A DNA stretch of 64,000 bases from RI-153 sp963752935 (GTDB taxonomy: Bacteria; Chloroflexota; Anaerolineae; Caldilineales; Caldilineaceae). Made by a program: the position numbers and the translations under genes. Numbering within the stretch: position 1 is the stretch's first letter; the number at the start of each line of letters is the position of its first letter. The notes under the pieces were generated by a model. That model saw only the letters and a list, made by a program, of their open reading frames with translations. It was not told where the DNA came from and did no database searches. Of the stretch, positions 9,214-18,168 are shown piece by piece. The DNA is taken from NCBI GenBank assembly GCA_963752935.1, contig CAVWAL010000010.1:1-64000 (forward strand), in the 5' to 3' direction.

Positions 9214-9242
9214 AGTATCTCATACTTCAAAGGGCTTGTCAA
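9214..9242 (-). promoter_or_regulatory. Sigma-70-type promoter for the minus-strand micro-gene
   Basis: Read on the minus strand, a perfect TTGACA (9242-9237) is followed by a 17-base spacer and GATACT (9219-9214; four of six matches to TATAAT). Transcription would start near 9207, giving a leader of about 85 bases before the SD at 9121-9114. Confidence 0.6.
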
Positions 9243-9390
9243 GTGTGGATTCTCGTGAAAATTCATGATAGGTTTTGAGCCGCGGTCAGGGTTCAATGAA
9301 CTACCAAGCCGGGTGCGTCCCAAGTTTTTCGGTTCTGATCTTCAGGGCAGCTACCCAGAACGGACCGGCACGGAGGCCGGTCCCTACACG

Positions 9391-9420
9391 TAGGGATGGA
9401 CCTCCGTGTCCATCCGTCGT
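9391..9420. repeat. Dispersed repeat, single copy here (family also at 61.2 and 61.4 kb)
   Basis: TAGGGATGGACCTCCGTGTC and the CATCCGTCGT that follows it match, with few changes, the segments starting near 61213 and 61419 inside the 206-bp tandem repeat. The internal ATGGA/TCCAT arms form a small hairpin. Next to it, GGACCGG and CCGGTCC at about 9362-9382 form another. This is non-coding repeat sequence. Confidence 0.5.
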
Positions 9421-9500
9421 GGCTTCCCGGTAAACATGGACCCACCCAATAATATGGGACACACCCTATCAAGCCGAGGGCAATAAGATCACGTAAAAAT

Positions 9501-9570
9501 AGTAAATCCCGGCAGAAACATACCGAGACGCTCTACCGGTGGTGAAGACGCTATGACTACGCCCTGGTGC
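9501..9570 (+). repeat. 75-bp palindromic repeat, degenerate copy
   Basis: Opens with AGTAAATCCCGGC and continues with CTCTACC, matching the copies at 35293-35367 and 45482-45556 (inverted). The right arm (ATTTCCGCCGTGGTATTTACG in the others, shown here only approximately) is poorly conserved. Confidence 0.55.
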
Positions 9571-9585
9571 ACTATAGTGGTATCA

Positions 9586-9781
9586 CTTCGAAACCGAGAG
9601 TTTGACTAGCGCCGGTTGAGTGCCCGGAGCTTGCGGAGGGTTTATCGAAACCCAGCGTGTTCGACGGCGATCCGGTGTTGACCCGCCCCTTGGCTCGTTT
9701 GGTACAGGCGCTGCGCCATAACGGCTCGCAGACTCGCCTACGCACCCGGCGTCGCTCGCCGCAAAACTCTCGGTTTCAAAG
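9586..9781. repeat. Inverted repeat pair enclosing 160 bp
   Basis: CTTCGAAACCGAGAGTTT at 9586-9603 and its complement at 9764-9781 match at 17 of 18 positions. The enclosed 160 bp shows no ORF I would defend. It may be a small non-autonomous element or a residue of one; no target duplication was found. The rest of 9080-9790 holds no supported gene. Confidence 0.4.
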
Positions 9782-9791
9782 CTGCTTCACT

Positions 9792-11306
9792 TTAGGACAC
9801 GATTCGCCTCTCATCCAGCTTTTTGAGGGGATTTACTACCTCCTCCTCCCTGGCCGTGGCCTTAGTGGGTGTACCGGCGCCGGCGTCTGTGCCGGGCAGC
9901 GTGTCGTCGTCCTGCTCGTCACGCGAACGGAGGGCGCCGATCAAATCGTCCCAGGGGACGCCGTCACGCAGATGCAGATCGCGCTGCGGGAAGGGAATCT
10001 CGATCTGCCGCTTTTGGAATTCGCGCCAGATCATGAAGTAGAGGTCACTGCGAACTTGCATCATGTTCGAGATATCCTCGACCCAGACCATCAGGTCGAA
10101 GTCGATGCTGGATGCCCCGTAGCCCATAAAGAAGATCAGGGGTGCAGGTTCTTTGAGGACCAGCCCATGGCGCGAGGATGCCGTGACCAGCGCATCGCGC
10201 ACATCTTGCGGATCGGCCTGATAGCTGGCGCCCACCGACATACGGATACGAACGCGGCGGTTGGTGTGGGTGTAGGTTGTCACCGAAGAGGTAAGAAGTT
10301 GTTGATTGGGGATGATCACTTCGATGTTGTCGAAGGTACGTACGGTGGTCGACCGAATACGCAGCTTCTCAACCGTACCCATGCGCCCTTCCACTTCAAC
10401 GATGTCGCCTGGGCGGATCGACTGCTCGAAGAGCAGGAGGATGCCGCTGAAAAAGTTCGCCACCAACTCCTGAAGGCCAAACCCAATGCCCACCGACAGG
10501 CCGGCGCCGATAATCGCCAGTGTCGAAAAGTCGATCCCCAGCGATCCGAGTGCGGCCAGGATGCCGGCGGTTACCACCAGGTAGCGGCTGACCGTTTGAA
10601 TGGTGTTGCTGAGGCCAATGTCTGCGCCCGCCCGCGGCAGAATAAAGCGCTCCAGCAGCCCTTCCAGCATCCACGAAAGCAACATGAACAGATACAAGAT
10701 CGCAACCGCAGCATACAGTGATCCCAGCGTGATGGCATTTTCAGAGATGGAAAAGAGACGCACGCCCGCCAGGTCGAAAATCCCCGACAGCAGCCGTGTG
10801 GTCATAAAAGCCAGTAGCAACAGAAACAGCGGTAACAGGACCCGTTGATGGTACCACTGCGAGTTGCGTTCGCTCTGCGAGGCGTAAAGCAGGGTAACGA
10901 TCAACCGATAGACGAGCAGTAGCCAGAAGAAGATCAACCCCTCGCGCAGCAAGCCCGATTGCCAGCCACTACGTTCGAAGGCCAACACCGAAAGCTCACC
11001 GAGCAAAATAGCAACAATCGGCGAATACGTGTGTTCCAGCGCACGCAGCCAGCGGCGTAATGCACGGTTCTGTGAAAGCCGTGTTACCCAGGAGGAGGGC
11101 AGCACGCGCCGCGGCTTGCGCTCCGTTTCGTCTTGAATCGAGAAGAAGCGGGTGCGCGTTTCGGTCAGCCGCCACGCCACCAACTCGGCCGCCAGCACCA
11201 ACAGGGCAAAGACGAGCAGTTGGCGCTGCACCACCGGTCGATCCAACACCAGGAGAATAATGTCGATCTGCTCGAAGAGTCTATCGAGGAAGGGCAGTTC
11301 GTTCAT
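9792..11306 (-). CDS. MscS-family mechanosensitive ion channel
   Basis: A 504-residue inner-membrane protein. The N-terminal half has about six hydrophobic segments (for example LLVFALLVLAAELVAW and FFWLLLVYRLIVTLLY). The MscS core follows: pore-lining helix with Gly/Ala pattern (LAIIGAGLSVGIGFGLQ), then ELVANFFSGILLLFEQSIRP, GDIVEVEGRMGTVEKLRIRSTT and IIPNQQLLTSSVTTYTH of the beta domain. A cytosolic alpha/beta domain and a charged tail complete it. It gates on membrane tension to release solutes at hypo-osmotic shock. It starts two bases after the stop of the triple binding-domain gene, so they form an operon. Confidence 0.9.
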   Translation of the reverse strand: MNELPFLDRLFEQIDIILLVLDRPVVQRQLLVFALLVLAAELVAWRLTETRTRFFSIQDETERKPRRVLPSSWVTRLSQNRALRRWLRALEHTYSPIVAILLGELSVLAFERSGWQSGLLREGLIFFWLLLVYRLIVTLLYASQSERNSQWYHQRVLLPLFLLLLAFMTTRLLSGIFDLAGVRLFSISENAITLGSLYAAVAILYLFMLLSWMLEGLLERFILPRAGADIGLSNTIQTVSRYLVVTAGILAALGSLGIDFSTLAIIGAGLSVGIGFGLQELVANFFSGILLLFEQSIRPGDIVEVEGRMGTVEKLRIRSTTVRTFDNIEVIIPNQQLLTSSVTTYTHTNRRVRIRMSVGASYQADPQDVRDALVTASSRHGLVLKEPAPLIFFMGYGASSIDFDLMVWVEDISNMMQVRSDLYFMIWREFQKRQIEIPFPQRDLHLRDGVPWDDLIGALRSRDEQDDDTLPGTDAGAGTPTKATAREEEVVNPLKKLDERRIVS

Positions 11307-11308
11307 GA

Positions 11309-14300
11309 TCAGGGCTCCTGCACCTGGGCGGACAACTCGAGAACACGGGCCGCCGCCGCTTCGGGCGTCACCTCGCCGTCGAGCACCTGCGACGTTACCC
11401 GCTGCAAGAGGGCGAGGAAGGCTCGTCCTTGCGGGGTAGGATAGGGAATGGCGGTCGCGGCCTGTGCCACAAACTGTGCAATTCGTGGGTTGGCCGTTGT
11501 GTCAACCAAACGATTCACGGGGACAAGATCTGCTTCGCTCATGAAGTAGGTCTGCGCTTCGACACCCAACAGGTAGAGGGCAAAGGAAAGCGCCGCCTGT
11601 TGTGGTTCACCCTCCACCCCGTCGGCAAAGGCGACGGATGGGAAGTAGATCGCCTGGCTGTGCAAGAGTGGTGTCGCCGCGCCGCCCGGCCCGTTCGGGA
11701 TCTGCATCACATCGAGGAGATCGTTGCCCAATGCGCCGCGCAGGACAGGAAGCAGGCCGGCGTCTCCGCTAAAGTAGGCCAGGCGGCCGTTGGTGAAGAG
11801 CGACAGCGAACGATCTTCCTCTTCGCCAAGGATTACGCCAGGCGTGCGCTGGGCCTGGATCAACCAGTGGAACCAGTCGGTCAGCGCCGCCTCGCTAGGC
11901 CAGGGAGACGGCGGAACCGGGGTTCCACTCAGGTCCGCTACGGTGTTGGGTGGACCGCCAAAGGCGCCAATGCCCCACAAGACCTGTGTCCCCTGAGTAA
12001 GGAGGGCAAGTCGTCGGCCAATCTGTGCCTCACTCAATAGCTCCGAGAGACTGGTGGGCAAGGTCTGAATGCGGCCGCGGTTGATGTAGATGGCCGTGGT
12101 GTTGACTGAAAACGGCAACGCCAGGATCTGACCGTTGCCACGCACACTGTCCACTGCGGTCGGCAGAATCGTGCGGATGAAGGCGGCGTCAATGAATCCA
12201 TCCACCGGCGTATAGGCGGCTTCGGGCGCCGCCACCGCCAACTGATCTGCAGTGGTCGCCTGCCTGGCCGTAAGGGACAGATCGGCGACCCAGTCGCCGC
12301 TGCCCAGCACCAGCCCGATTTCGCCTTCAGGCAGCGCGCCCACCGCGGCGAACAGTTCTGTTCGCGTAGAGGCGGTTTTGTGCTCAACAGTGATTTCGGC
12401 ACAGGCCGCCGTAAAGCGTTCTTCAATTTCGGCAAAGGCGGCGGCCATGCGCTCATCGAGGGGCAATGACCACACCTGGACACGCCCGGTTCCCTCACAG
12501 CGGATCGGTTCCGCCACCACGGCCGAAGCGCCGGAAGCTTGTTGGATCAGGCTGATTACCTCTTCTGCCGCCTGCTGCGGGGTCAAGACACCGCTACGCA
12601 CCCAGACGTAGCCGTCTCCCCCGAACGCCACCAGGTTGGTCAACTCGGCTCGGTTCGAGTAAAGAACGGCACTGGACAACTGCTCGGCGTAGGCAGCCAG
12701 CAGTGGATGAGTGGTCACGTCGACGGTGGCGTTGGCCGGCAGTACGGACGCCGTGTCCACAAGAAAACGCTGGGCCTCGGCGCCGGTGGCGTAACGCATA
12801 AACTCCAAGAGCGCAGGCAAGAGCGTCTCATCCACGCTGCTAATGGCAAACCCGTTCACCTCCGCCAGCGGACCGGCCTCGCCTCGTGGGCCGGCAGGCA
12901 GCGTGGCGACCTCGACGACGTCGGCGCCCAGTGTTGCGGCCAGGGTGGCGGCCACATCCGCCGTGGCGACACGGTAGGCGATATGGCCGTCGATGAATTG
13001 TTGATCGAGGGAGGCGACATCGGGCGTCAGCACCAGGGCGTCGCTTTGCTCGGCGCGTTGCAGCCAGTCGAGCCATCCCGACAAGGCGGTTTCATCGAGG
13101 GCAACCGGTGAATTGGCGGCGGCGGGCTGGGTTGAAAAGGCGGGGATGCCCCAATATAAATAGGCAAAGTCAAGCGGAAGACCCAGTCTTGCCCCACCTT
13201 CAGCTTGAATCAACAGATCAGAAAGGGTGCGTGCGGGCAGTTCAACCTGTCCGGCGTTGTAGATCAACGCCTGCGTCTGCACTGAAACCGGCAGACCATA
13301 GAGCCGTTCACCGGCGCGGAATGCACTCAGTGCCAGTGGACGATACCGCTGCAACAGATCCGGCTCAGTCGTGGTCTGGGCGCCGGGAGTGAGCAGGGGC
13401 CCAATCGGGCGAATCAGGCTATCCGCGATCAGTGGCGGCAACACGCCGTGCGGCAATAGCAGCAGATCAGGGCGTTCGCCTGGAGCTGCAGCGCGCAGAC
13501 GATTGACAATCTCTCCTTCGCCCACAGACTGAAGACGCACGTAGATATTTGGGCAATCCTGTTGAAAGGCGCTGACAAGCTGGGACAAGGCATCGGCTTG
13601 AGCACCCGTCCAGGTGTGCCATAATGAAAAGTCACCCACACTGAGGCAGCGATAGCCGTCGTCCGTGGTGATGGCAAAGCCCAGCCCTTCGTTGATGGCC
13701 AGCGTCGCTTCCACAGCAGCATCGGCGGGGGTGATCAGCCCCTCAAGCACGCGGGTGTAGGCTTCGTTCCCCAGGCGCACGATCTCGGCCATCCGATCAC
13801 TCACCGGCAAGGCGACGGACGAGCGCGCCTGTTCCGCAAAGGAGGCGACCACCGGGGAAAGACGCGCGTTGATCCGTACACGCGTGTTGGCAGGGATGCG
13901 CTCGGTCTGGCGCATCAAGGTGGTCTGCTGTTCCACATTAGTCAGAAATGCCGCGAGATTCCTGGCGAGGGCGCGCTGTGGCGCCGAAGATGCTGCGCTA
14001 AAGAGCAGGGCTTCGACCCCAATCAGCGGTGCGGGGCTGCCGGTAGGCCCAGTCGGCAAGGGCACGACGCCAATTCGAGATGGATCAAGGCCGGCGCTCA
14101 GTTCGTCCCAGGCCGTGGAACTATCAAACAGGTAGCCCAACTGGCCTTCGACAAAGAGCGTGCGCAGCGCAGATTGATCGCTGCTGAGGACAAAGGCGGG
14201 GATGTCTTGCGCCAGTTTCAGCCAGTTCAACCAGTTGGCGAAGCCACCCTGATCGAGGATGGCGCGCCCCTCTTCATTGAACAGACGTCCACCAAAGGCA

Positions 14301-14881
14301 CGCAGCCCCCAATAGGCATTCTCGAACGAAGGGCTCAGGCCCACTTCGATGCCCGACTGAGCCGCAGCCATCAATTCATCAACAGAGGCCACAGGTTCAT
14401 CGACCAGTGAGCGGTTGTAGTAAAGACCGATGGTGTGAACGGTCAAAGGCATCCCGTAGAGTCGATCTCGATAGCGCAACGCGGCCAGTGCGGCCGGTAA
14501 GAACCGTGCACCGACGGATTCGTCCACGATAACGGGCAGGATCAGTTGCTGCTGGGCCAGGGGCAAGATCAGATCTTTCGGGGCCAGGAAGAGATCTGGC
14601 CCGAAGCCGATACTGGCCGCTTCTTCAAAGCGGGTCAGCAGATCCTCAGGCGGAACTCGACTCAAGACGATTTTTACATCGGGATGCAGCTCGGTGTACG
14701 TTTGAACAACGCCCAACAGGGCCGCGGCGTCCTCTTCTGGCCAACTGTGCCAGACCAGGATTGAGCCGCTGGGGTTATCAGAAGGTGTCGTCAGCAGCTC
14801 AAGATAGGTCGTGCGCGATGTAAGAACAATGGCAACGAGGACGACGAAAGCAAGGCTTAGGATTTTGAGTCTTTGTAGCAT
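11309..14881 (-). CDS. Membrane-anchored protein of three fused solute-binding-protein domains
   Basis: An 1190-residue protein. The N-terminal hydrophobic segment (LKILSLAFVVLVAIVL) lacks a lipobox cysteine, so it is probably a signal anchor. Three family-1-type extracellular solute-binding domains of about 390 residues follow in tandem (roughly 35-420, 421-805, 806-1190). The same hinge-region signature recurs in each: LYGMPLTVHTIGLYYNR, LYGLPVSVQTQALIYNAG and ILALPFSVNTTAIYINRG. The PAGP/PTGP/PNGP turn before the second lobe and the closing PVN/PAN segment are also repeated three times. Sugar-binding proteins are normally single-domain. No ABC permease is adjacent; the downstream partner is a MscS channel. 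A sensing or solute-capture role is inference. Confidence 0.75.
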   Translation of the reverse strand: MLQRLKILSLAFVVLVAIVLTSRTTYLELLTTPSDNPSGSILVWHSWPEEDAAALLGVVQTYTELHPDVKIVLSRVPPEDLLTRFEEAASIGFGPDLFLAPKDLILPLAQQQLILPVIVDESVGARFLPAALAALRYRDRLYGMPLTVHTIGLYYNRSLVDEPVASVDELMAAAQSGIEVGLSPSFENAYWGLRAFGGRLFNEEGRAILDQGGFANWLNWLKLAQDIPAFVLSSDQSALRTLFVEGQLGYLFDSSTAWDELSAGLDPSRIGVVPLPTGPTGSPAPLIGVEALLFSAASSAPQRALARNLAAFLTNVEQQTTLMRQTERIPANTRVRINARLSPVVASFAEQARSSVALPVSDRMAEIVRLGNEAYTRVLEGLITPADAAVEATLAINEGLGFAITTDDGYRCLSVGDFSLWHTWTGAQADALSQLVSAFQQDCPNIYVRLQSVGEGEIVNRLRAAAPGERPDLLLLPHGVLPPLIADSLIRPIGPLLTPGAQTTTEPDLLQRYRPLALSAFRAGERLYGLPVSVQTQALIYNAGQVELPARTLSDLLIQAEGGARLGLPLDFAYLYWGIPAFSTQPAAANSPVALDETALSGWLDWLQRAEQSDALVLTPDVASLDQQFIDGHIAYRVATADVAATLAATLGADVVEVATLPAGPRGEAGPLAEVNGFAISSVDETLLPALLEFMRYATGAEAQRFLVDTASVLPANATVDVTTHPLLAAYAEQLSSAVLYSNRAELTNLVAFGGDGYVWVRSGVLTPQQAAEEVISLIQQASGASAVVAEPIRCEGTGRVQVWSLPLDERMAAAFAEIEERFTAACAEITVEHKTASTRTELFAAVGALPEGEIGLVLGSGDWVADLSLTARQATTADQLAVAAPEAAYTPVDGFIDAAFIRTILPTAVDSVRGNGQILALPFSVNTTAIYINRGRIQTLPTSLSELLSEAQIGRRLALLTQGTQVLWGIGAFGGPPNTVADLSGTPVPPSPWPSEAALTDWFHWLIQAQRTPGVILGEEEDRSLSLFTNGRLAYFSGDAGLLPVLRGALGNDLLDVMQIPNGPGGAATPLLHSQAIYFPSVAFADGVEGEPQQAALSFALYLLGVEAQTYFMSEADLVPVNRLVDTTANPRIAQFVAQAATAIPYPTPQGRAFLALLQRVTSQVLDGEVTPEAAAARVLELSAQVQEP

Positions 14882-15150
14882 GGCGGGGCGTTAGGGTAAG
14901 ACGGGCAGAAGGAAACGGACGGCACAGGCAACGATAGAATGCGATTGGACTCGATGCAGAAACCCGCATCTGGGTCTGAGCATACCCTATCCTTAAGCTG
15001 ATGCCCAAATTCCAACGAAAAGGGAATGGGTGAGCATCTTTTGGATTTCTGTGCAATTGTGCGACAAAATACCGCAGTTTCAACGCTTTAAGGGTATCAT
15101 TGTCGAAATTCAACCATCACCATCGCATGGACTTAAGAAAGAGGAATGCA

Positions 15151-15606
15151 ATGCAGTTGACGATCAACGGCGAGCAAGTCACAGTTGCCGACGGTTCCGG
15201 ACGGATGTTGTTGTGGTTGCTGCGCGACGAGTTGGGGATGACGGGCACACGGTTTGGCTGCGGCGCCGGGATCTGCGGCGCGTGTACTGTCCACGTGGAC
15301 GGCGTCGCCGTCCGTTCCTGTGTGACGCCGTTGGGCCAGGTAGAGGGCAAGGAGATCCGCACCATCGAAGGACTGGCCGAAGGCGACAGGCTCCATCCGC
15401 TACAGCAGGCGTTCATCGACCATCAAGTTCCCCAGTGTGGCTGGTGCATGAGCGGCCAGATCATGACGGCGGCGGCCTTTTTGGATGCGAACCCCAACCC
15501 CAGCGAAGACGAGATCATCGAGGCGATGGGCAGCAACTACTGCCGCTGCGGCTGCTATGTACGCATCAAAAAAGCAGTGGTCCAGGCAGCGCAGGAAGCG
15601 GCCTGA
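15151..15606 (+). CDS. (2Fe-2S)-binding small subunit of a molybdenum hydroxylase (IorA-like)
   Basis: A 151-residue subunit that passes electrons from the molybdopterin site to an acceptor. Plant-type cluster cysteines are C37, C42, C45 (CGAGICGAC) and C57. The helical-bundle cluster uses C96 and C99 (CGWC) and C131 and C133 (CRCGC). The start ATG 15151 gives the family N-terminus MQLTINGEQV and has AAGAGG upstream; the longer open frame from 15100 adds non-family residues. The large subunit follows after 87 bases. No FAD subunit is encoded nearby, as in isoquinoline 1-oxidoreductase-type enzymes, which use only two subunits. Confidence 0.9.
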   Translation: MQLTINGEQVTVADGSGRMLLWLLRDELGMTGTRFGCGAGICGACTVHVDGVAVRSCVTPLGQVEGKEIRTIEGLAEGDRLHPLQQAFIDHQVPQCGWCMSGQIMTAAAFLDANPNPSEDEIIEAMGSNYCRCGCYVRIKKAVVQAAQEAA

Positions 15607-15693
15607 GTGAAGTCACGGCTGTGTTGACATTGCACAGGGACCCTCTGCTCAACTCGTACGATTCTTCATTCACAACTCTATGGAGTGAGTATC

Positions 15694-17907
15694 ATGTCTT
15701 CAGATCAACAAGAGACTAAAACCAGGCGCCGTTGGCGACCGACGCGACGCGGTTTTTTGATTGGAACGGGTGTGGCCGGGCTGGGTGTGGCGCTGGGAAT
15801 CGGCTTTGGCATCCCCTACGGGCGGCTGCAACTGGCGCGCATGCTGGATAACGGTTCTGCACCGGGCGGATTTGCGGCGGAGCCCTTCCTCTGGTTCGAA
15901 ATTACGCCCGACAACCAGATCCGCCTTTACGTGAGCAAAGTAGAGATGGGCCAGGGTATCCACACGGCGCTGGCCCAAATTGGCGCAGAGGAATTAGGGC
16001 TCGATCTATCTCAATTGGAACTACGGCAGGCCACTACCCATGTGGGCCCAGCCGACGGCATGGGGACCAGCGGCAGCAGTTCGGTGAGTTCGGTCTACGC
16101 GCCCCTGCGGCAGGCGGCGGCGACGCTGCGTGAAATGCTGCGCGCCGAAGCTGCGTTGGCGTTAGGCGTGGCCGCCGATCAACTTGTCCTGGACGGCGGC
16201 AGCTTTGTAGCCGCCAACGATGCGGGCAAGCGCATGACCTTCGGTGAGATCGTTACCCATCATCAGCAGCGGGCAGGCGACGAATGGGAGACGGTTGAAG
16301 GTGCGGCGCTCAAATCCGAAGACGATTTTACCGTCATCGGCCGGCCTGTGCAGCGCATCGACATCCCGGCCAAGGTGACCGGCGCCGCCGGCTACGGCTA
16401 TGACATGCGCATGGATGAAATGCTCTACGGCGCGGTCTGGCGTTCGCCCACGCTGGAAGGCAAGCTGACCGGCGCGACAGCCGGTGAGGCCGCCAACGGC
16501 GATGGCGTGGCCCAGGTCGTTATCCAGGACGGGTTCGCCGGGGTGGTGGCGTCCTCGCGTGAGGCGGCACGCGCCGCGCTGAGCCGGCTCGAAGTCACCT
16601 GGGACGAGGGCAAACGCTGGCAGCAGGCCGAACTCGACGAATTGGTGACGGTTGGCAACGGCAACGGCATCGTTGTCCAGAAGGAGGGCGATGCGCCGGG
16701 GCAGTTGGGTGAGAACACGACACTCAAGGCCGAGTATCGTTCACCAATGGCAGCGCACGCATCCATGGAACCACAGGCTGCGCTGGCGCACGTCACTGCC
16801 GACAAGGCCACGATCTGGGTTTCCACGCAGGCGCAGGGAAACATCCAGAGCCGCATCGCCGACGTACTGGGCATGGACAAAGAACAGGTCGAGGTCATCC
16901 CTACCTATCTGGGCGGCGGCTTCGGACGCAAAGTCGAGGCCGATGCATCGTTGGAAGCGGCGATTCTATCTAAGGCCGCGGGCAAGCCGGTGCATGTAGG
17001 CTGGGATCGCAGTGAGGAGATGCGCAACGGCTACTTCCGCCCGCCGACGCACAGCGTCCTCTACGCACGGCTGGATGACAACGGGCGGCTGCTGGCGCTG
17101 GAGCACCGCCAGGCGAGCAGTGACGTGGCTTTTTCCATGCTGCCAGGCTTCGTCTCCAAGATCATGGGTGCTGACTTCGGGGCCTGGCGCGGGGCGACGC
17201 TCCACTACGGCGGCGTCGCCAATCGGCAGACCACGGCATGGCACATTCCGCTGCCCGTGCGCACAGGATGGTGGCGCGGTTTGGGTCTGCTCGCCAATAC
17301 CTTTGCCATCGAAAGCTTTATGGACGAAGTGGCGCACAGCGCCGGCCAGGATCCGCTGGCCTTCCGCCTGGCCCACCTGGCCGACGACGACGGCGGGCGG
17401 CGCATGGCAGCCGTCCTCAACCGGGCGGCGGAGATGGCGGAATGGAACCGTACGCTGCCCGCCGGACACGGATTGGGCATCGCCTGTTGCACCGACGTGG
17501 ATACGGTGGTGGCACAGGTAGCCGAAGTTTCGCTGGAAGGCGGCGCCGTGCGCGTCCACAACGTATGGGCGGCGATGGATCCCGGCCTGGTGATCAACCC
17601 CGACGGGGCAACGGCCCAGGTAGAAGGATCGGTGATGATGGCGCTGAGTTCCACCCTGCTCGAAGAAATGACCATTGTCGACGGTGAAGTCTCGGTACGC
17701 AACTTTGACCGCTATCCGCTACTGACCATGAAGCAGGCTCCGCACGTTGAAGTGGCCCTGCTCGAAGCCCCGGATCGCAAACCGCGCGGCGTAGGAGAGC
17801 CGCCCATGGGGCCGGTGGCCGCGGCGGTGGCCAACGGTCTCTTTGCCGCCACCGGCAAGCGCATCCGCCAGATGCCATTCACACCCGAGCGCATCGCAGC
17901 GGCGTAG
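15694..17907 (+). CDS. Molybdopterin-binding large subunit of an aldehyde/isoquinoline oxidoreductase (IorB-like), Tat-exported
   Basis: A 737-residue member of the xanthine oxidase family. A twin-arginine signal (TRRGFLIGTGVAGLG) at about residues 17-32 implies folded export, matching IorB-type enzymes that work outside the cytoplasm. Cofactor landmarks are EMGQGIHTALAQIGAEEL, GTSGSSS, PTYLGGGFGRKVEADA and the catalytic-type glutamate in GVGEPPMGP (E702). ATG 15694 has GGAG about ten bases upstream; an ATG at 15685 is a weaker alternative. The substrate could be an aldehyde or an N-heterocycle and cannot be told. Confidence 0.88.
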   Translation: MSSDQQETKTRRRWRPTRRGFLIGTGVAGLGVALGIGFGIPYGRLQLARMLDNGSAPGGFAAEPFLWFEITPDNQIRLYVSKVEMGQGIHTALAQIGAEELGLDLSQLELRQATTHVGPADGMGTSGSSSVSSVYAPLRQAAATLREMLRAEAALALGVAADQLVLDGGSFVAANDAGKRMTFGEIVTHHQQRAGDEWETVEGAALKSEDDFTVIGRPVQRIDIPAKVTGAAGYGYDMRMDEMLYGAVWRSPTLEGKLTGATAGEAANGDGVAQVVIQDGFAGVVASSREAARAALSRLEVTWDEGKRWQQAELDELVTVGNGNGIVVQKEGDAPGQLGENTTLKAEYRSPMAAHASMEPQAALAHVTADKATIWVSTQAQGNIQSRIADVLGMDKEQVEVIPTYLGGGFGRKVEADASLEAAILSKAAGKPVHVGWDRSEEMRNGYFRPPTHSVLYARLDDNGRLLALEHRQASSDVAFSMLPGFVSKIMGADFGAWRGATLHYGGVANRQTTAWHIPLPVRTGWWRGLGLLANTFAIESFMDEVAHSAGQDPLAFRLAHLADDDGGRRMAAVLNRAAEMAEWNRTLPAGHGLGIACCTDVDTVVAQVAEVSLEGGAVRVHNVWAAMDPGLVINPDGATAQVEGSVMMALSSTLLEEMTIVDGEVSVRNFDRYPLLTMKQAPHVEVALLEAPDRKPRGVGEPPMGPVAAAVANGLFAATGKRIRQMPFTPERIAAA

Positions 17908-17974
17908 GCACAGCCAGTGAACGGGTGAAGGGGTGAAGGGGTGATCGCTTAATTGGAGAGAATTTTGGTTTGCT

Positions 17975-18041
17975 GATGACGAGATGATGAGATGATGGTC
18001 GTCAAGTTTCATCATCCTCATCATCTCATCATCTCGTCATC
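17975..18041 (+). terminator. 23-bp perfect inverted repeat
   Basis: GATGACGAGATGATGAGATGATG (shown as its position 17975-17997) pairs perfectly with 18019-18041 over 23 bp with a 21-base loop. It lies 67 bases after the molybdenum hydroxylase stop. It is a strong stem without a clear T-run, so it may be a terminator or a palindromic repeat. A GGGTGAAGGGGTGAAGGGGTGA direct-repeat tract precedes it. Confidence 0.5.
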
Positions 18042-18168
18042 TCGTAACAAAAACTTCTTCCCGGTTACCAATCCCTTTCCGTCATCACCCGTTCACCCCT
18101 TTCCCCTCCCCTCTCTCCTGTTGTACAATTCTGCCACCGTCATCCATCTACTCAATCGGGAGAATCGC

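Noticed and set aside
9657..10721. Long plus-strand open frame (354 codons) over the MscS gene
   Set aside because: It is antisense to a well-conserved channel gene, has His/Asp/Gln-rich composition typical of a GC-rich shadow frame and no domain.
15030..15719. 229-codon frame overlapping the 2Fe-2S subunit
   Set aside because: Arg-rich shadow in a different frame from a gene with all eight cluster cysteines.
17916..18110. Possible CRISPR-like array from short GATGATGAG and GGGGTGAA repeats
   Set aside because: Units are tandem or inverted without spacers of constant length; no cas gene nearby.
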